A stretch of DNA of 64,000 nt. Origin: Microbulbifer sp. YPW16. GTDB taxonomy: Bacteria; Pseudomonadota; Gammaproteobacteria; Pseudomonadales; Cellvibrionaceae. The stretch covers positions 186,001-250,000 of the forward strand of contig NZ_CP089928.1 of assembly GCF_021290385.1 (NCBI RefSeq), in the 5' to 3' direction. The position numbers and the translations under genes are program-made. This document shows, in pieces, positions 56,082-64,000 of the stretch; the stretch's first letter is position 1; every line of letters begins with the position of its first letter. A model generated the notes under the pieces. The model did not search any database. It saw only the letters and a program-made list of their open reading frames with translations, and was not told the DNA's origin.

Positions 56082-56842
56082 GCGTGTCTTGTATCCTTGC
56101 GTTGCGCAAAGGGGACACACTGGGGTCGCAGGCTTGTTGTCAGGTGCGATGCAGAACCGTCCGCATAGCGTCGCAGGGTACAGGGGTGCGCCTCTGCCGC
56201 AGGGGCAGGGTGGCGATGACCCGCTGGTCTCACTGCCGTACCTCGGGCCACACGCAATTGGCTGTGCAGCCTTCGGACCTCCGGTGCTGTAATGCGCACC
56301 GCCCGCCGGGCCGCGGGGATTTCCGCTACCGGCAGGACCGCCCTGTAGCTGGTGTGTCACACGCTAACCGGGCGGCGGGGATAACTTTTGTCGTCTGGCT
56401 CTGTTGTTTCCGGCTTGTGGCCGGGCCCCTTCATTTCTGTATTTGTGTCGCCCGGGCATGCCTGGTCTTCATATGCTGCCCGGTGGGCCAGTTCGATCGC
56501 TGGCCAGCTGAAACAGAGCGGGACGTAAAGTGTCCTGAGTCTTTCTTCAAGCGCTGCGGGCCTCAGCCCGTCTTACCTTCGCGATAAATGCCCGCCGTTC
56601 AGGCGGGGGTCAAAAGCCGACGAGGTGCCCGATACATTCTGGTAGTGGGGCTTGCCTCATCGACAGAGTTTTGTTGATGTCGCGGTTGTCCGCGCACCGG
56701 CCGATTGGCGGTATTTTCTCTTGAGCGATGCCTGAGCCCACAACTACGGGAGCCGCGCATCGCCGAAAACCAGCCCAATTCAGGCTGCCCGAATATAGCA
56801 TGGCCCGGATGTTGCTTCAATTGCGGTCGCTCTGCGGCTATC
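56082..56842 (-). other. Long rne leader/intergenic region
   Basis: 761 bp between rne and rluC. A candidate promoter at 56792-56820 would give an rne leader of about 700 nt. A hairpin with stem CCCGCC / GGCGGG (56591-56607) lies inside. E. coli rne has a 361-nt leader used in autoregulation; similar control is plausible here. The in-frame extension of rne to 56360 and plus-strand frames lack coding features. Confidence 0.6.
56792..56820 (-). promoter_or_regulatory. rne: Putative sigma-70 promoter of rne
   Basis: On the minus strand TTGAAG (56820-56815), 17 bases, then TATATT (56797-56792): 4/6 and 5/6 matches with ideal spacing. Predicted start near 56785. It lies 22 bp from the divergent rluC start. 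Confidence 0.5.
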
Positions 56843-57844
56843 ATGCGCCCCATGCGAAGTAATGACCCCTCCGGCAAGGCCAACCCGGCCACCGATTCCA
56901 CCAGTGCAGGCTCTCCTGGCGTCCGGTTCCTGACAGTTCCGCCCGACCTTGCGGGCCAGCGTATCGACAACTTCCTGCAGGCGCGCCTGAAGGGGGTGCC
57001 GCGCTCCCGCATCTACCGGATCCTGCGCAAGGGCGAGGTGCGCGTAAACAAGGGGCGGGTAAAGGCGGAATACCGGCTGCAGGCGGGTGACCAGGTGCGC
57101 GTGCCGCCGATCCGGACCGCCGAGCAGGCCCCGCCCGCCGTGGCCGGGGAGTCCCTGCGGAGCCTCGTGGAGCAATCCATACTTTATGATGAAAAGGGCC
57201 TGATGGTGATCAACAAGCCGTCCGGCCTTGCGGTACACGGTGGCAGCGGTGTGCGCCTGGGCCTGATTGAGGTCCTGCGGCAGATGTTTCCGCAGAGCCC
57301 CTTTATCGAGCTGGTTCACCGGCTGGACCGGGATACCAGTGGCGCCATTATGGTGGCGCGCAAGCGCTCGGTCCTGCAGCACGTGCAGGCGGAGCTCCGT
57401 GCCGGCCGGGTGGGCAAGTCGTACCTGGCGCTGGCCTGTGGTAAATGGCCGCGTGGGCGCAAGCTGGTGGAAGCGCCATTGCGCAAGAATACCCTCAAGA
57501 GCGGCGAGCGCATGGTGTCGGTGGCTGCGGATGGCAAGCCGTCCCAGACGCGCTTCCAGGTGCTGGAGCGATTTGCCGGGGCGACCCTGGTGTCTGCGGA
57601 GCCGGTCACGGGGCGCACTCACCAGATTCGTGTACACGCGCAATTTGTCGGTTGCCCGCTGGCGGGGGACTCCAAGTACACGCCGGATGAGGATAATCGC
57701 CGATTCCGGGAGCTGGGCCTGAAGCGCCTGTTCCTGCACTCGGCGAGCGTGTCCTGCTCCCTGCCTGGTGGGGAGTCGGTAAAAGTTGAAGCTCCGCTTT
57801 CCGGGGAGTTGGAGGCGGTGTTGGCGACACTGCGCCGGGGCTGA
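56843..57844 (+). CDS. rluC: 23S rRNA pseudouridine synthase RluC
   Basis: Forms pseudouridine at 23S rRNA positions 955, 2504 and 2580 in E. coli. 333 residues: S4-like RNA-binding domain ([37 protein letters not shown]), then RluA-family catalytic domain with [16 protein letters not shown] (catalytic Asp) and [12 protein letters not shown]. The start is ATG 56843 or the in-frame ATG 56852; neither has a strong Shine-Dalgarno, and a putative -10-like TATCAT ends at 56844. Divergent from rne, a conserved gammaproteobacterial arrangement. Followed 39 bp later by the HAD gene. Confidence 0.95.
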   Translation: MRPMRSNDPSGKANPATDSTSAGSPGVRFLTVPPDLAGQRIDNFLQARLKGVPRSRIYRILRKGEVRVNKGRVKAEYRLQAGDQVRVPPIRTAEQAPPAVAGESLRSLVEQSILYDEKGLMVINKPSGLAVHGGSGVRLGLIEVLRQMFPQSPFIELVHRLDRDTSGAIMVARKRSVLQHVQAELRAGRVGKSYLALACGKWPRGRKLVEAPLRKNTLKSGERMVSVAADGKPSQTRFQVLERFAGATLVSAEPVTGRTHQIRVHAQFVGCPLAGDSKYTPDEDNRRFRELGLKRLFLHSASVSCSLPGGESVKVEAPLSGELEAVLATLRRG

Positions 57845-57883
57845 CCCGGCAGTTGGCTAAAAGATGTAGAGCAGGTGACGGGA

Positions 57884-58528
57884 ATGCTGGTAATTCTGGA
57901 CTGGGACGGGACTGTCTGTAACTCCGCAGAGCGGATCGTGCTGTGTATGCAGCGGGCGGCCGAGCGTGCCGGCCTGCCGGTTCTCGCCCCGGAGGCGATT
58001 GGCAACATTATTGGCCTGGGCCTGCCGGAGGCGCTGGCGGCGTTGTTCCCCGAGGCTGACAGCGGGCAGCGCCAGCAGATGCGCGAGTTTTACTCGGAAG
58101 AGTGGCTTGCTGCCCGTGGCGAGCCGCTCCCCCTGTTCGATGGCGTGCTGCCGACCCTGGACAGGCTGCTGGGCAGTGGTCACCACCTGGCGGTGGCGAC
58201 CGGGAAAAGTCGTCGGGGCCTGGATCGCGAACTCGGTGAGCGCGGCCTTCACGATCTGTTTCGCTCCAGTCGCTGTGCCGATGAAACGGCCTCCAAGCCG
58301 GACCCGCGGATGCTACAGGAAATCCTGCAAGAGACCGGTTGCCGGGCGGAAGAGGCGGTGATGGTGGGAGATACCGTCTATGACCTCGAGATGGCGGCGG
58401 CCCTGCAGATGCCGTCCATCGGGGTCAGCTATGGGGTGCATGAGCCCGAGCGCCTCCAGGCCTGGAAGCCCCGCGCCATTATCGATCATTTCTCAGAATT
58501 ATTGCGCTGGCCGCCCCTCGTACCCTGA
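57884..58528 (+). CDS. HAD-IA family phosphatase (phosphoglycolate-phosphatase-like)
   Basis: 214-residue HAD phosphohydrolase. Motif I ILDWDGTVCN (nucleophile Asp6, acid/base Asp8), motif II VATGKSRRGLD, motif III Lys in ASKPDPRML, and motif IV VGDTVYDLEMA. A helical cap domain lies after motif I. It resembles the gene next to rluC in many gammaproteobacteria. Start is ATG 57884 (CAGGTGACGGGA upstream); a GTG at 57875 is also in frame. Substrate unknown; convergent with the maf gene 15 bp downstream. Confidence 0.88.
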   Translation: MLVILDWDGTVCNSAERIVLCMQRAAERAGLPVLAPEAIGNIIGLGLPEALAALFPEADSGQRQQMREFYSEEWLAARGEPLPLFDGVLPTLDRLLGSGHHLAVATGKSRRGLDRELGERGLHDLFRSSRCADETASKPDPRMLQEILQETGCRAEEAVMVGDTVYDLEMAAALQMPSIGVSYGVHEPERLQAWKPRAIIDHFSELLRWPPLVP

Positions 58529-58543
58529 ATTCCGGCGCCATGG

Positions 58544-59152
58544 TTACTCCCCTGTGGGGGCTTCAGGGCCGGAGAGTGGGTCGATGCCAAACTCCCCCAG
58601 CAATTTAATTAGTCGAATTAATGGAAGGCCAATCAGGCTGTTGTAGTCTGACCCTTCCATTTTTTCGAATAGTGCTATCCCCAGACCTTCCGCCTTAAAC
58701 GAACCGGAGCAATCCAGCGGTTGTTCGCGCTCTACGTAGCTGCGGATTTGCTCCTGCGACAGGTTGCGGAAGGTTACGGTGAAGGCTTCCACTTCGGTCA
58801 GCTGGCGGCCGCTGCCTGGTTCCAGCAGGCTGACGCCGGTGTGGAAGGTCACGCGGCGGCCGCTACAGGCGGTGAGCTGGGCGATGGCGTTATCGCCGGT
58901 GCCGGGCTTGCCCAGCAGGGTGCCGGCGCACTCGGCCACCTGGTCCGAGCCGATGATCAGTCCGCGGGGGTAGCGGCCGGCAAGGGCGCTGGCTTTCTCT
59001 GCTGCCAGCCGGGCGGCGAGCGCGGCTGCAGTCTCTTCCGGCAGTGCTGCTTCATTTATATGGGGCGAGGCGCTTTCGAAAGGCAGTTGGAGTTGTTGGA
59101 GCAGGGCGCGCCGGTAAGGTGAGCTGGAGGCTAGAATCAGGGAGTGGGGCAT
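58544..59152 (-). CDS. Maf-family nucleotide pyrophosphatase (7-methyl-GTP type)
   Basis: 202-residue Maf protein hydrolysing modified nucleoside triphosphates. Signature segments: LASSSPYRRALLQQLQLPF, IIGSDQVAECAGTLLGKPG, and the C-terminal EGLGIALFEKMEGSDYNSLIGLPL. YceF-like proteins prefer m7GTP, which I judge likely because it sits next to yceD as in E. coli. ATG 59152 begins MPHSLILASSSPYRR. Divergent from yceD (108 bp). Catalytic Asp and Lys/Gln residues seem intact. Confidence 0.92.
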   Translation of the reverse strand: MPHSLILASSSPYRRALLQQLQLPFESASPHINEAALPEETAAALAARLAAEKASALAGRYPRGLIIGSDQVAECAGTLLGKPGTGDNAIAQLTACSGRRVTFHTGVSLLEPGSGRQLTEVEAFTVTFRNLSQEQIRSYVEREQPLDCSGSFKAEGLGIALFEKMEGSDYNSLIGLPLIRLIKLLGEFGIDPLSGPEAPTGE

Positions 59153-59260
59153 GGCTTTGGTTGGTCCTTGCATGGCTGCCGGAGTCGGTTTGCAGTCCGG
59201 ATATTGGGCGGACTGAATTGTTTTGACAAGGGTGGGGCGAGTCCATAGAATTGCGCGCTT

Positions 59261-59803
59261 ATGTCGATACCCCCCTCTAAATCAGAGCTGCCGCGCCGCC
59301 TGGACGCACGCAAGCTGGCGCAGCGAGAGCAGAAGCTTTCGGGCACGGTTCCCCTGGCCCAGTTGGAGCGACTGAAGGCAGCGGTGGAGTCTGTGGAAGA
59401 GGATGTGCAGGCAGACCTGGAGTTCGCCAGGGACCTGCACGGTCACTTTACCGTAACCGGGCATCTGCACGGCGCGGTCACGCTGCTTTGCCAGCGCTGC
59501 CTGCAGCCCATGCCGGTGCCGGTGGAGGGAGAGTTCCATTGGGGGATTGTCTGGTCCGAGGAGCGGGGCAAGGCGCTGCCCAAGGACCTCGACCCGGTCA
59601 TACAGGACAGTGACGAACTGGAACTGTATGAAGTGTTGGAAGATGAGATTTTGCTCAACCTGCCGATGGTGGCTTACCACGATGAGGAGTGTGTCGCCAG
59701 CGAGCACTTCCACGCTGGTGAAGAGTCAGCGGGGGAGGATGAGCAGCGTGAAAACCCCTTTAAAGTGCTGGAACAGTTGAAGGGTTCGTCGGGTAAGTCG
59801 TAA
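59261..59803 (+). CDS. yceD: YceD-family (DUF177) 23S rRNA accumulation protein
   Basis: 180-residue protein of the YceD/DUF177 family, needed for normal 23S rRNA levels in E. coli. Contains the CQRCLQPMPVPV segment (CxxC) and acidic C-terminal region NPFKVLEQLKGSS. Starts MSIPPSKSELPRRLDARKLAQRE at 59261. Followed 75 bp later by rpmF, the standard partner of the fab cluster. Confidence 0.92.
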   Translation: MSIPPSKSELPRRLDARKLAQREQKLSGTVPLAQLERLKAAVESVEEDVQADLEFARDLHGHFTVTGHLHGAVTLLCQRCLQPMPVPVEGEFHWGIVWSEERGKALPKDLDPVIQDSDELELYEVLEDEILLNLPMVAYHDEECVASEHFHAGEESAGEDEQRENPFKVLEQLKGSSGKS

Positions 59804-59878
59804 CAGGCTCCCGCCGAGTTTGGGCTCGCCGGTAGGCGCCCCGGTTCCAGTGTAACTTGTTGATTTTAGGAGCAAGCC

Positions 59879-60070
59879 ATGGCTGTTCAACAAAACAAAA
59901 AGACCCGTTCCCGTCGCGGTATGCGTCGTTCACACGACGCCCTGGACTCTGGTGCGGCTCTTTCCGTCGACCCGACGACCGGTGAGAAGCACCGTCGTCA
60001 CCACGTGACCAAAGACGGCTTTTACCGTGGTCGCAAGGTGATTGATGTCGGCGGCTCTGAAGAAGAGTAA
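59879..60070 (+). CDS. rpmF: 50S ribosomal protein L32
   Basis: 63 residues, the normal L32 length: [20 protein letters not shown] then a central [21 protein letters not shown]. Lys/Arg-rich and small. AGGAGC precedes the ATG. Between yceD and plsX as in E. coli; likely co-transcribed with the fab genes. Confidence 0.97.
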   Translation: MAVQQNKKTRSRRGMRRSHDALDSGAALSVDPTTGEKHRRHHVTKDGFYRGRKVIDVGGSEEE

Positions 60071-60073
60071 GTC

Positions 60074-61108
60074 TTGTCCAGCCAATTACGATTGGCCGTG
60101 GATGCGATGGGCGGGGACTTAGGTCCCCGCTCTGTCGTTCCGGCCTGCGTCAGGTTTCTCCAGCGTTTCCCCGAGGCGGAGCTGAAGCTCTTCGGCCCCC
60201 GCGAACTCCTTACCCGGCTCCTTGAGGAGCAGCACAAGCCTTCCCTGATCCGTCGCCTGCAGGTGGTGGACTGCGAGCAGGTCATTACCCAGCAATGCAA
60301 TCCCATCCAGGCGGTGCGCCGCAAGCGTGATTCTTCCATGGGGCGCGCGTTACAGGCGCTCGCGGATGGCGAGGTGCAGGCCGTGGTCAGCTCTGGCAAC
60401 ACCGGTGCACTGCTGGCGCTCTCCCGCAGTATCCTGGGGACCATTGACGGCGTCCGCCGGCCGGCGCTGGGCAAGTCCCTGCCCACCGAGAGGGGGTCGT
60501 GCTTCCTGCTCGACCTGGGTGCCAATATCGATTGTACTGCCGAGGACCTGCTCCAGTTCGCGCGCATGGGTATTGAGGCCCAGCGTGTGCATGCGGACAA
60601 GTGCGACCTGCAGGTGGCGCTGCTCAATATTGGTGCCGAGGCGCACAAGGGTACCGAGGAGATTCGCCGCGCGGCAGAACTTTTCGAGGCCGACCCGGAA
60701 ATCCATTACGCGGGTTTCGTCGAGGGGCACGATATTTTCACCGGGCGCGTGGATGTGGTGGTCTGTGACGGGCTGCTGGGAAATGTGGCAATGAAGTCCG
60801 CCGAGGGCGTCATTAGACTTATGGGTCAAAAAGCGTTTACGATCGAGAAAAAGACGCCGTTTAAGCGTTTTTTTGGCCAGTTAGCCATAAAGCTGTTGCG
60901 AAAATGGCGTACACAGGTGGAACCCGCCCGCTATAATGGCGCCAGCTTTTTAGGGGTGAGGGGCAACGTAATCAAGAGCCACGGTGGTGCCAGCAGTGAG
61001 GCATTTTTCCGGGCCATGATTACCGCCAAAGAGTGCGCTGATGCGGATCTCGCCGGCCGGGTAGGCCGCGCCATGTCAGAGATGCACCGGCAGGTCCCGC
61101 ACCAATAA
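60074..61108 (+). CDS. plsX: Phosphate acyltransferase PlsX
   Basis: 344-residue enzyme making acyl-phosphate from acyl-ACP for phospholipid synthesis. Starts with TTG at 60074 (SSQLRLAVDAMGGDLGPRS), four bases past the rpmF stop; no ATG or GTG lies between there and the conserved VDAMGGD. Other markers: SSGNTGALLALSR, KSLPTERGSCFLLDLGAN, and VEGHDIFTGRVDVVVCDG. Peripheral-membrane association is typical. Followed 24 bp later by fabD. Confidence 0.95.
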   Translation: MSSQLRLAVDAMGGDLGPRSVVPACVRFLQRFPEAELKLFGPRELLTRLLEEQHKPSLIRRLQVVDCEQVITQQCNPIQAVRRKRDSSMGRALQALADGEVQAVVSSGNTGALLALSRSILGTIDGVRRPALGKSLPTERGSCFLLDLGANIDCTAEDLLQFARMGIEAQRVHADKCDLQVALLNIGAEAHKGTEEIRRAAELFEADPEIHYAGFVEGHDIFTGRVDVVVCDGLLGNVAMKSAEGVIRLMGQKAFTIEKKTPFKRFFGQLAIKLLRKWRTQVEPARYNGASFLGVRGNVIKSHGGASSEAFFRAMITAKECADADLAGRVGRAMSEMHRQVPHQ

Positions 61109-61132
61109 TGCAACCAGGTGTAAGGATGTCCC

Positions 61133-62077
61133 ATGACCAATGCAAGGCTCGCATTCGTCTTTCCCGGCCAGGGTTCCCAGCAGATTGGCATGCTGGCCGA
61201 GGCCGCGGCTGAATTTCCGGAAATCCGGTCCACTTTCGAAGAGGCTTCAGGGGTGCTCGGTTACGACCTCTGGGATCTCTGCCAGAACGGCGAACAGGCC
61301 GCAATCAATCTCACCGAACGTACGCAACCACTGCTGCTGACAGCCAGTGTCGCCCTGTATCGCGCCTGGAGCGCGAAGGGTGGTGCCCGCCCGGCATTGA
61401 TGGCGGGCCACAGCCTGGGTGAGTGGTCCGCGCTGGTGTGTGCCGGCACCCTGGCGTTTACCGATGCGGTGGCCCTGGTGCGTGAGCGCGGGCGCCTGAT
61501 GCAGGAAGCCGTGCCGGCGGGCGAGGGCGCCATGGCGGCGGTGATCGGGCTGGATGATGCCGCGGTGGAAGCAGCCTGCAGCGAGGCTGCCCAGGGTGAA
61601 GTCGTCGCGGCTGTGAACTATAACTCGCCCGGCCAGGTCGTAATCGCCGGCAGCAAGGCTGCCGTCGAGCGGGCAATCGAGGGCTGCAAGGCCGCGGGTG
61701 CCAAGCGCGCCATGCCGTTGCCGGTCAGCGCGCCGTTCCACACCGAGCTGATGCGGCCAGCGGCGGAAAAGCTGGCCCCAAAGATCGAGCAGACTGAGTT
61801 TCACGTGCCGGAAATCCCGGTGGTACACAATGTGCATGCGCGCAGGGAAATGGATCCCGCGGCCATCAAGTCCCTGATGGTTGAGCAGATCTACAGCCCT
61901 GTCCGCTGGACCGCCTGCGTGCAGGCGATGGCGGCGGATGGCGCCGAGCAGCTGGTGGAGTGCGGCCCGGGCAAGGTTCTTGCCGGGCTGGCGAAGCGAA
62001 TCGACCGCGGCCTTACCGCAATGAATATTGAAACCCCGGCGCAGCTTTCCGAGGCGGCGCTGGCAACCGCTGAATAA
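61133..62077 (+). CDS. fabD: Malonyl-CoA:ACP transacylase
   Basis: Loads malonyl from CoA onto ACP for fatty acid elongation. 314 residues; N-terminal AFVFPGQGSQQIGM, catalytic Ser94 in AGHSLGEWSALVCAG, and VSAPFHTELMRPA with the His partner. AAGGATG precedes the ATG. Part of the plsX-fabD-fabG-acpP-fabF order. Confidence 0.98.
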   Translation: MTNARLAFVFPGQGSQQIGMLAEAAAEFPEIRSTFEEASGVLGYDLWDLCQNGEQAAINLTERTQPLLLTASVALYRAWSAKGGARPALMAGHSLGEWSALVCAGTLAFTDAVALVRERGRLMQEAVPAGEGAMAAVIGLDDAAVEAACSEAAQGEVVAAVNYNSPGQVVIAGSKAAVERAIEGCKAAGAKRAMPLPVSAPFHTELMRPAAEKLAPKIEQTEFHVPEIPVVHNVHARREMDPAAIKSLMVEQIYSPVRWTACVQAMAADGAEQLVECGPGKVLAGLAKRIDRGLTAMNIETPAQLSEAALATAE

Positions 62078-62094
62078 GCGATCCTGGAGCAGTA

Positions 62095-62850
62095 ATGACA
62101 ATAACAACGTCCCTTAACGACAGGGTTGCCCTGGTTACCGGCGCGAGCCGCGGCATTGGCGCCGCGATCGCCGATACCCTGGGCAGCCTCGGCGCCACGG
62201 TGATCGGCACCGCGACCAGCGAGGCCGGCGCTGAGAAGATCAGTGCCCGCCTGGCGGAAAAAGGCATAAAGGGTGCGGGCAAGGTCCTGGATGTGACCAG
62301 TGCCGACAGCCTTGCCAGCCTGCTGGCGGCGATTAAAGAGGAGTTTGGTGCGCCCACCATCCTCGTCAATAATGCAGGTATTACCAAGGACAACCTGCTG
62401 ATGCGGATGAAGGATGAAGAGTGGGCGTCGGTCATCGACACCAACCTGAGTGCCGTCTACCGTGTCACCAAGGGGTGCCTGCGGGATATGACCAAGGCCC
62501 GCTGGGGACGCATCATCAATATCAGTTCCGTTGTCGGCAGTATGGGCAACGCGGGCCAGAGCAATTACGCCGCCACCAAGGCCGGTGTGGCTGGTTTTGC
62601 CCGCTCCCTGGCTGCCGAGGTCGGTTCCCGTGGTATCACCGTCAATACCGTGGCGCCCGGCTTTATCGATACCGACATGACCCGCGTCCTGCCGGAGGAG
62701 CAGCGCGAAGTGCTGATGAGCAAGATTCCCCTGGGTCGCCTCGGGCAGCCCGAAGAGATTGCATCGGTTGTCGCATTTTTAGCCAGTGAAGCCGGTGGCT
62801 ATGTGACCGGTGAGACCATTCATGTGAATGGCGGCATGTACATGGCTTGA
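62095..62850 (+). CDS. fabG: 3-oxoacyl-ACP reductase
   Basis: NADPH-dependent short-chain dehydrogenase reducing 3-ketoacyl-ACP. 251 residues: LVTGASRGIG (Rossmann), NNAG, and the catalytic triad in SSVVGSMGNAGQSNYAATK (S145, Y158, K162). Ends GETIHVNGGMYMA as in E. coli. GGAG precedes the ATG, 17 bp after fabD. A weak inverted repeat (GTTGGTT/AACCAAC, 62851-62870) follows without a T run. Confidence 0.98.
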   Translation: MTITTSLNDRVALVTGASRGIGAAIADTLGSLGATVIGTATSEAGAEKISARLAEKGIKGAGKVLDVTSADSLASLLAAIKEEFGAPTILVNNAGITKDNLLMRMKDEEWASVIDTNLSAVYRVTKGCLRDMTKARWGRIINISSVVGSMGNAGQSNYAATKAGVAGFARSLAAEVGSRGITVNTVAPGFIDTDMTRVLPEEQREVLMSKIPLGRLGQPEEIASVVAFLASEAGGYVTGETIHVNGGMYMA

Positions 62851-62930
62851 GTTGGTTCTCAAAAACCAACCCTAACTGATTGATTGATAAAGATTTTATA
62901 GAGTAGTTTATGGCTGGGGCCGGCGGTGCA

Positions 62931-62958
62931 TTACATACCGGAGAAATCAGGGTACAAT
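62931..62958 (+). promoter_or_regulatory. acpP: Putative acpP promoter
   Basis: TTACAT (62931-62936), 16 bases, TACAAT (62953-62958). It lies about 115 bp before the acpP ATG in an AT-rich stretch, consistent with extra transcription of this highly expressed gene. Confidence 0.45.
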
Positions 62959-63073
62959 GCCGCCTCGCATTAACCATAAGCTGTGTGAGCCGGTCGTTAT
63001 AACCGCATCAAACAGCGGCTTAAAAGAATAACGACTAATACAGATTTTCATCCACTAGGAGTTAAATTGAATC

Positions 63074-63310
63074 ATGAGCAGCATTGAAGAGCGCGTCAAA
63101 AAGATTGTTGCTGAACAACTGGGCGTAAAGGAAGAAGACGTAAAGCCTGAAGCCTCTTTTGTTGAAGATCTGGGCGCTGACTCCCTCGACACAGTTGAGC
63201 TGGTAATGGCCCTGGAAGAGGAATTCGAGACCGAGATTCCGGACGAGGAAGCCGAAAAGATCACTACTGTTCAGCTCGCCATCGATTACATCAAGGAAAA
63301 CCTTGGTTAA
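63074..63310 (+). CDS. acpP: Acyl carrier protein
   Basis: 78-residue acidic carrier for acyl groups. The phosphopantetheine attachment serine is S37 in [10 protein letters not shown], and [15 protein letters not shown] is the standard helix III region. AGGAG (about 63056) lies upstream with a long spacer. 223 bp of AT-rich, promoter-bearing sequence separate it from fabG. Confidence 0.98.
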   Translation: MSSIEERVKKIVAEQLGVKEEDVKPEASFVEDLGADSLDTVELVMALEEEFETEIPDEEAEKITTVQLAIDYIKENLG

Positions 63311-63371
63311 TCCGAGCTGGATGGAATAAGGCCGGGTCGACACATGATCGTCCCGGTCGCTTGAATATCGC

Positions 63372-63412
63372 GAGAGCCGTTCTATGTCCCATAGTTCGGC
63401 TCTCCTTTTATT
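63372..63412 (+). terminator. Intrinsic terminator/attenuator after acpP
   Basis: Stem GAGAGCCG / CGGCTCTC (63372-63379 with 63397-63404), with inner CTATG/CATAG pairing, then CTTTTATT. It lies about 60 bp past the acpP stop and may trim readthrough into fabF, matching the higher need for ACP. Confidence 0.8.
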
Positions 63413-63506
63413 GCCACTAGGAAAATGTGACTGCCGGATTGATCTTCGTCCGTAGGCCGCACGTAGAAAGTCCGTCAGTGCAGTATTGATTTTCGGGGGA
63501 GCAACA

Positions 63507-64000
63507 GTGTCGCGCAGAAGAGTAGTCGTAACCGGCATGGGCATGGTGAGCCCGCTGGGCAATACCGTAGACGAGACCTGGGCCGGGGTGCTGGCGGGCA
63601 CCAGCGGTGCCGGACCGATCGAGTCTTTTGATGTTTCCGCGTTTTCCACACGTTTCGCGGCGACCGTAAAGAATTTTGACCCGACGCCCTACATGCCCGC
63701 GAAGGAAGCGCGCAAGATGGACGACTTCCTCCAGTACGGCATGGTTGCGGGTATCCAGGCAATCGAGGACAGCGGCCTGGAAGTCACTGAAGAGGATGCG
63801 CCGCGCATGGGAGCCTGCATCGGCTCCGGTATGGGTGGCATTGGCGCGATCGAGGATAATGCTTTCCTGATCGCGGAAAAGGGCCCGCGCCGCGTCTCCC
63901 CGTTCTTCGTGCCGGGAGCCATCATCAATATGGTGTCCGGCAACCTGTCGATCAAGTACGGCCTCAAGGGGCCCAATCTCTCCACCACTACTGCCTGCAC
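63507..64000 (+). CDS. fabF: 3-oxoacyl-ACP synthase II, C-terminal part beyond the window
   Basis: Beta-ketoacyl-ACP synthase II, chain elongation. Translation starts at GTG 63507, with GGGGAG about six bases upstream; the product begins MSRRRVVVTGMGMVSPLGNT. Residues present: about 164 of the usual 412, ending just at the catalytic Cys in LSTTTAC. Thiolase-fold segments ACIGSGMGGI and FFVPGAIINMVSGNLS are visible. Last gene in the window and cut at the edge. Confidence 0.96.
   Translation, partial: MSRRRVVVTGMGMVSPLGNTVDETWAGVLAGTSGAGPIESFDVSAFSTRFAATVKNFDPTPYMPAKEARKMDDFLQYGMVAGIQAIEDSGLEVTEEDAPRMGACIGSGMGGIGAIEDNAFLIAEKGPRRVSPFFVPGAIINMVSGNLSIKYGLKGPNLSTTTAC

Noticed and set aside
53010..56168. 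1052-codon plus-strand frame opposite rne
   Set aside because: Its apparent length reflects the strong codon bias of the real RNase E gene; the translation is repetitive Leu/Gly/Ala without known motifs.

Overview
The window is a gene-dense (about 62% GC by impression, not computed), syntenically ordinary chromosome segment from a marine-type gammaproteobacterium. Gene content (phhA/tyrR, tusDCBE with yccA, cysI with its DUF934 partner, an AddAB-like nuclease pair, TorF-type porin, choline/BCCT genes, rne/rluC next to the yceD-rpmF-plsX-fab cluster) fits the Cellvibrionales/Pseudomonadales, and Microbulbifer or a close relative is my best guess. That placement is inference from gene content and order; I could not run a comparison.

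Layout. 1-2150: phhA (cut by the window edge) divergent from a TyrR-family regulator, with a perfect TyrR box just ahead of the regulator. 2170-9050: small metabolic genes (Mpo1-like, class III CoA-transferase, serine-acetyltransferase-like), a two-gene cassette of an ATP-grasp ligase and a CocE-type hydrolase, and a secreted LprI/MliC-like lysozyme-inhibitor fusion. 9150-18340: asnS, cysI/DUF934, a 38-residue membrane peptide, DUF2970, metH and nfuA with an IscR-like operator. 18400-33160: GH114 lipoprotein, DUF3096, trxC, aroF, AddA/AddB-like helicase-nucleases, murI, rmuC, an AEC transporter, DUF2489 and a subclass B3 metallo-beta-lactamase. 33160-38680: trmA, yjbQ, an Old Yellow Enzyme, tusEBCD and yccA. 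38740-45460: a tightly coupled four-gene operon (VTT membrane protein, glycogen-debranching-like glycosidase, GT4 glycosyltransferase, alkaline-phosphatase-like/EEP fusion). 45680-51900: TorF-like porin and betB, converging with betT-betA. 52180-52760: tRNA-Ser(UGA) followed by four tandem copies of a roughly 140-bp unit carrying the tRNA 3' end and a terminator. 52917-64000: rne with a very long leader, rluC, HAD phosphatase, maf, then yceD-rpmF-plsX-fabD-fabG-acpP-fabF (cut by the window edge).

The most interesting items are the tRNA-Ser-linked tandem repeats, which resemble in principle the tyrT/rtT arrangement of E. coli; the VTT/glycosidase/GT4/phosphatase-EEP operon, a candidate for an undescribed envelope glycolipid or glycan pathway; the ATP-grasp/CocE cassette; and the chromosomal B3 metallo-beta-lactamase with all six zinc-site residues. 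Much of the remainder is housekeeping, and I have not dressed it up.
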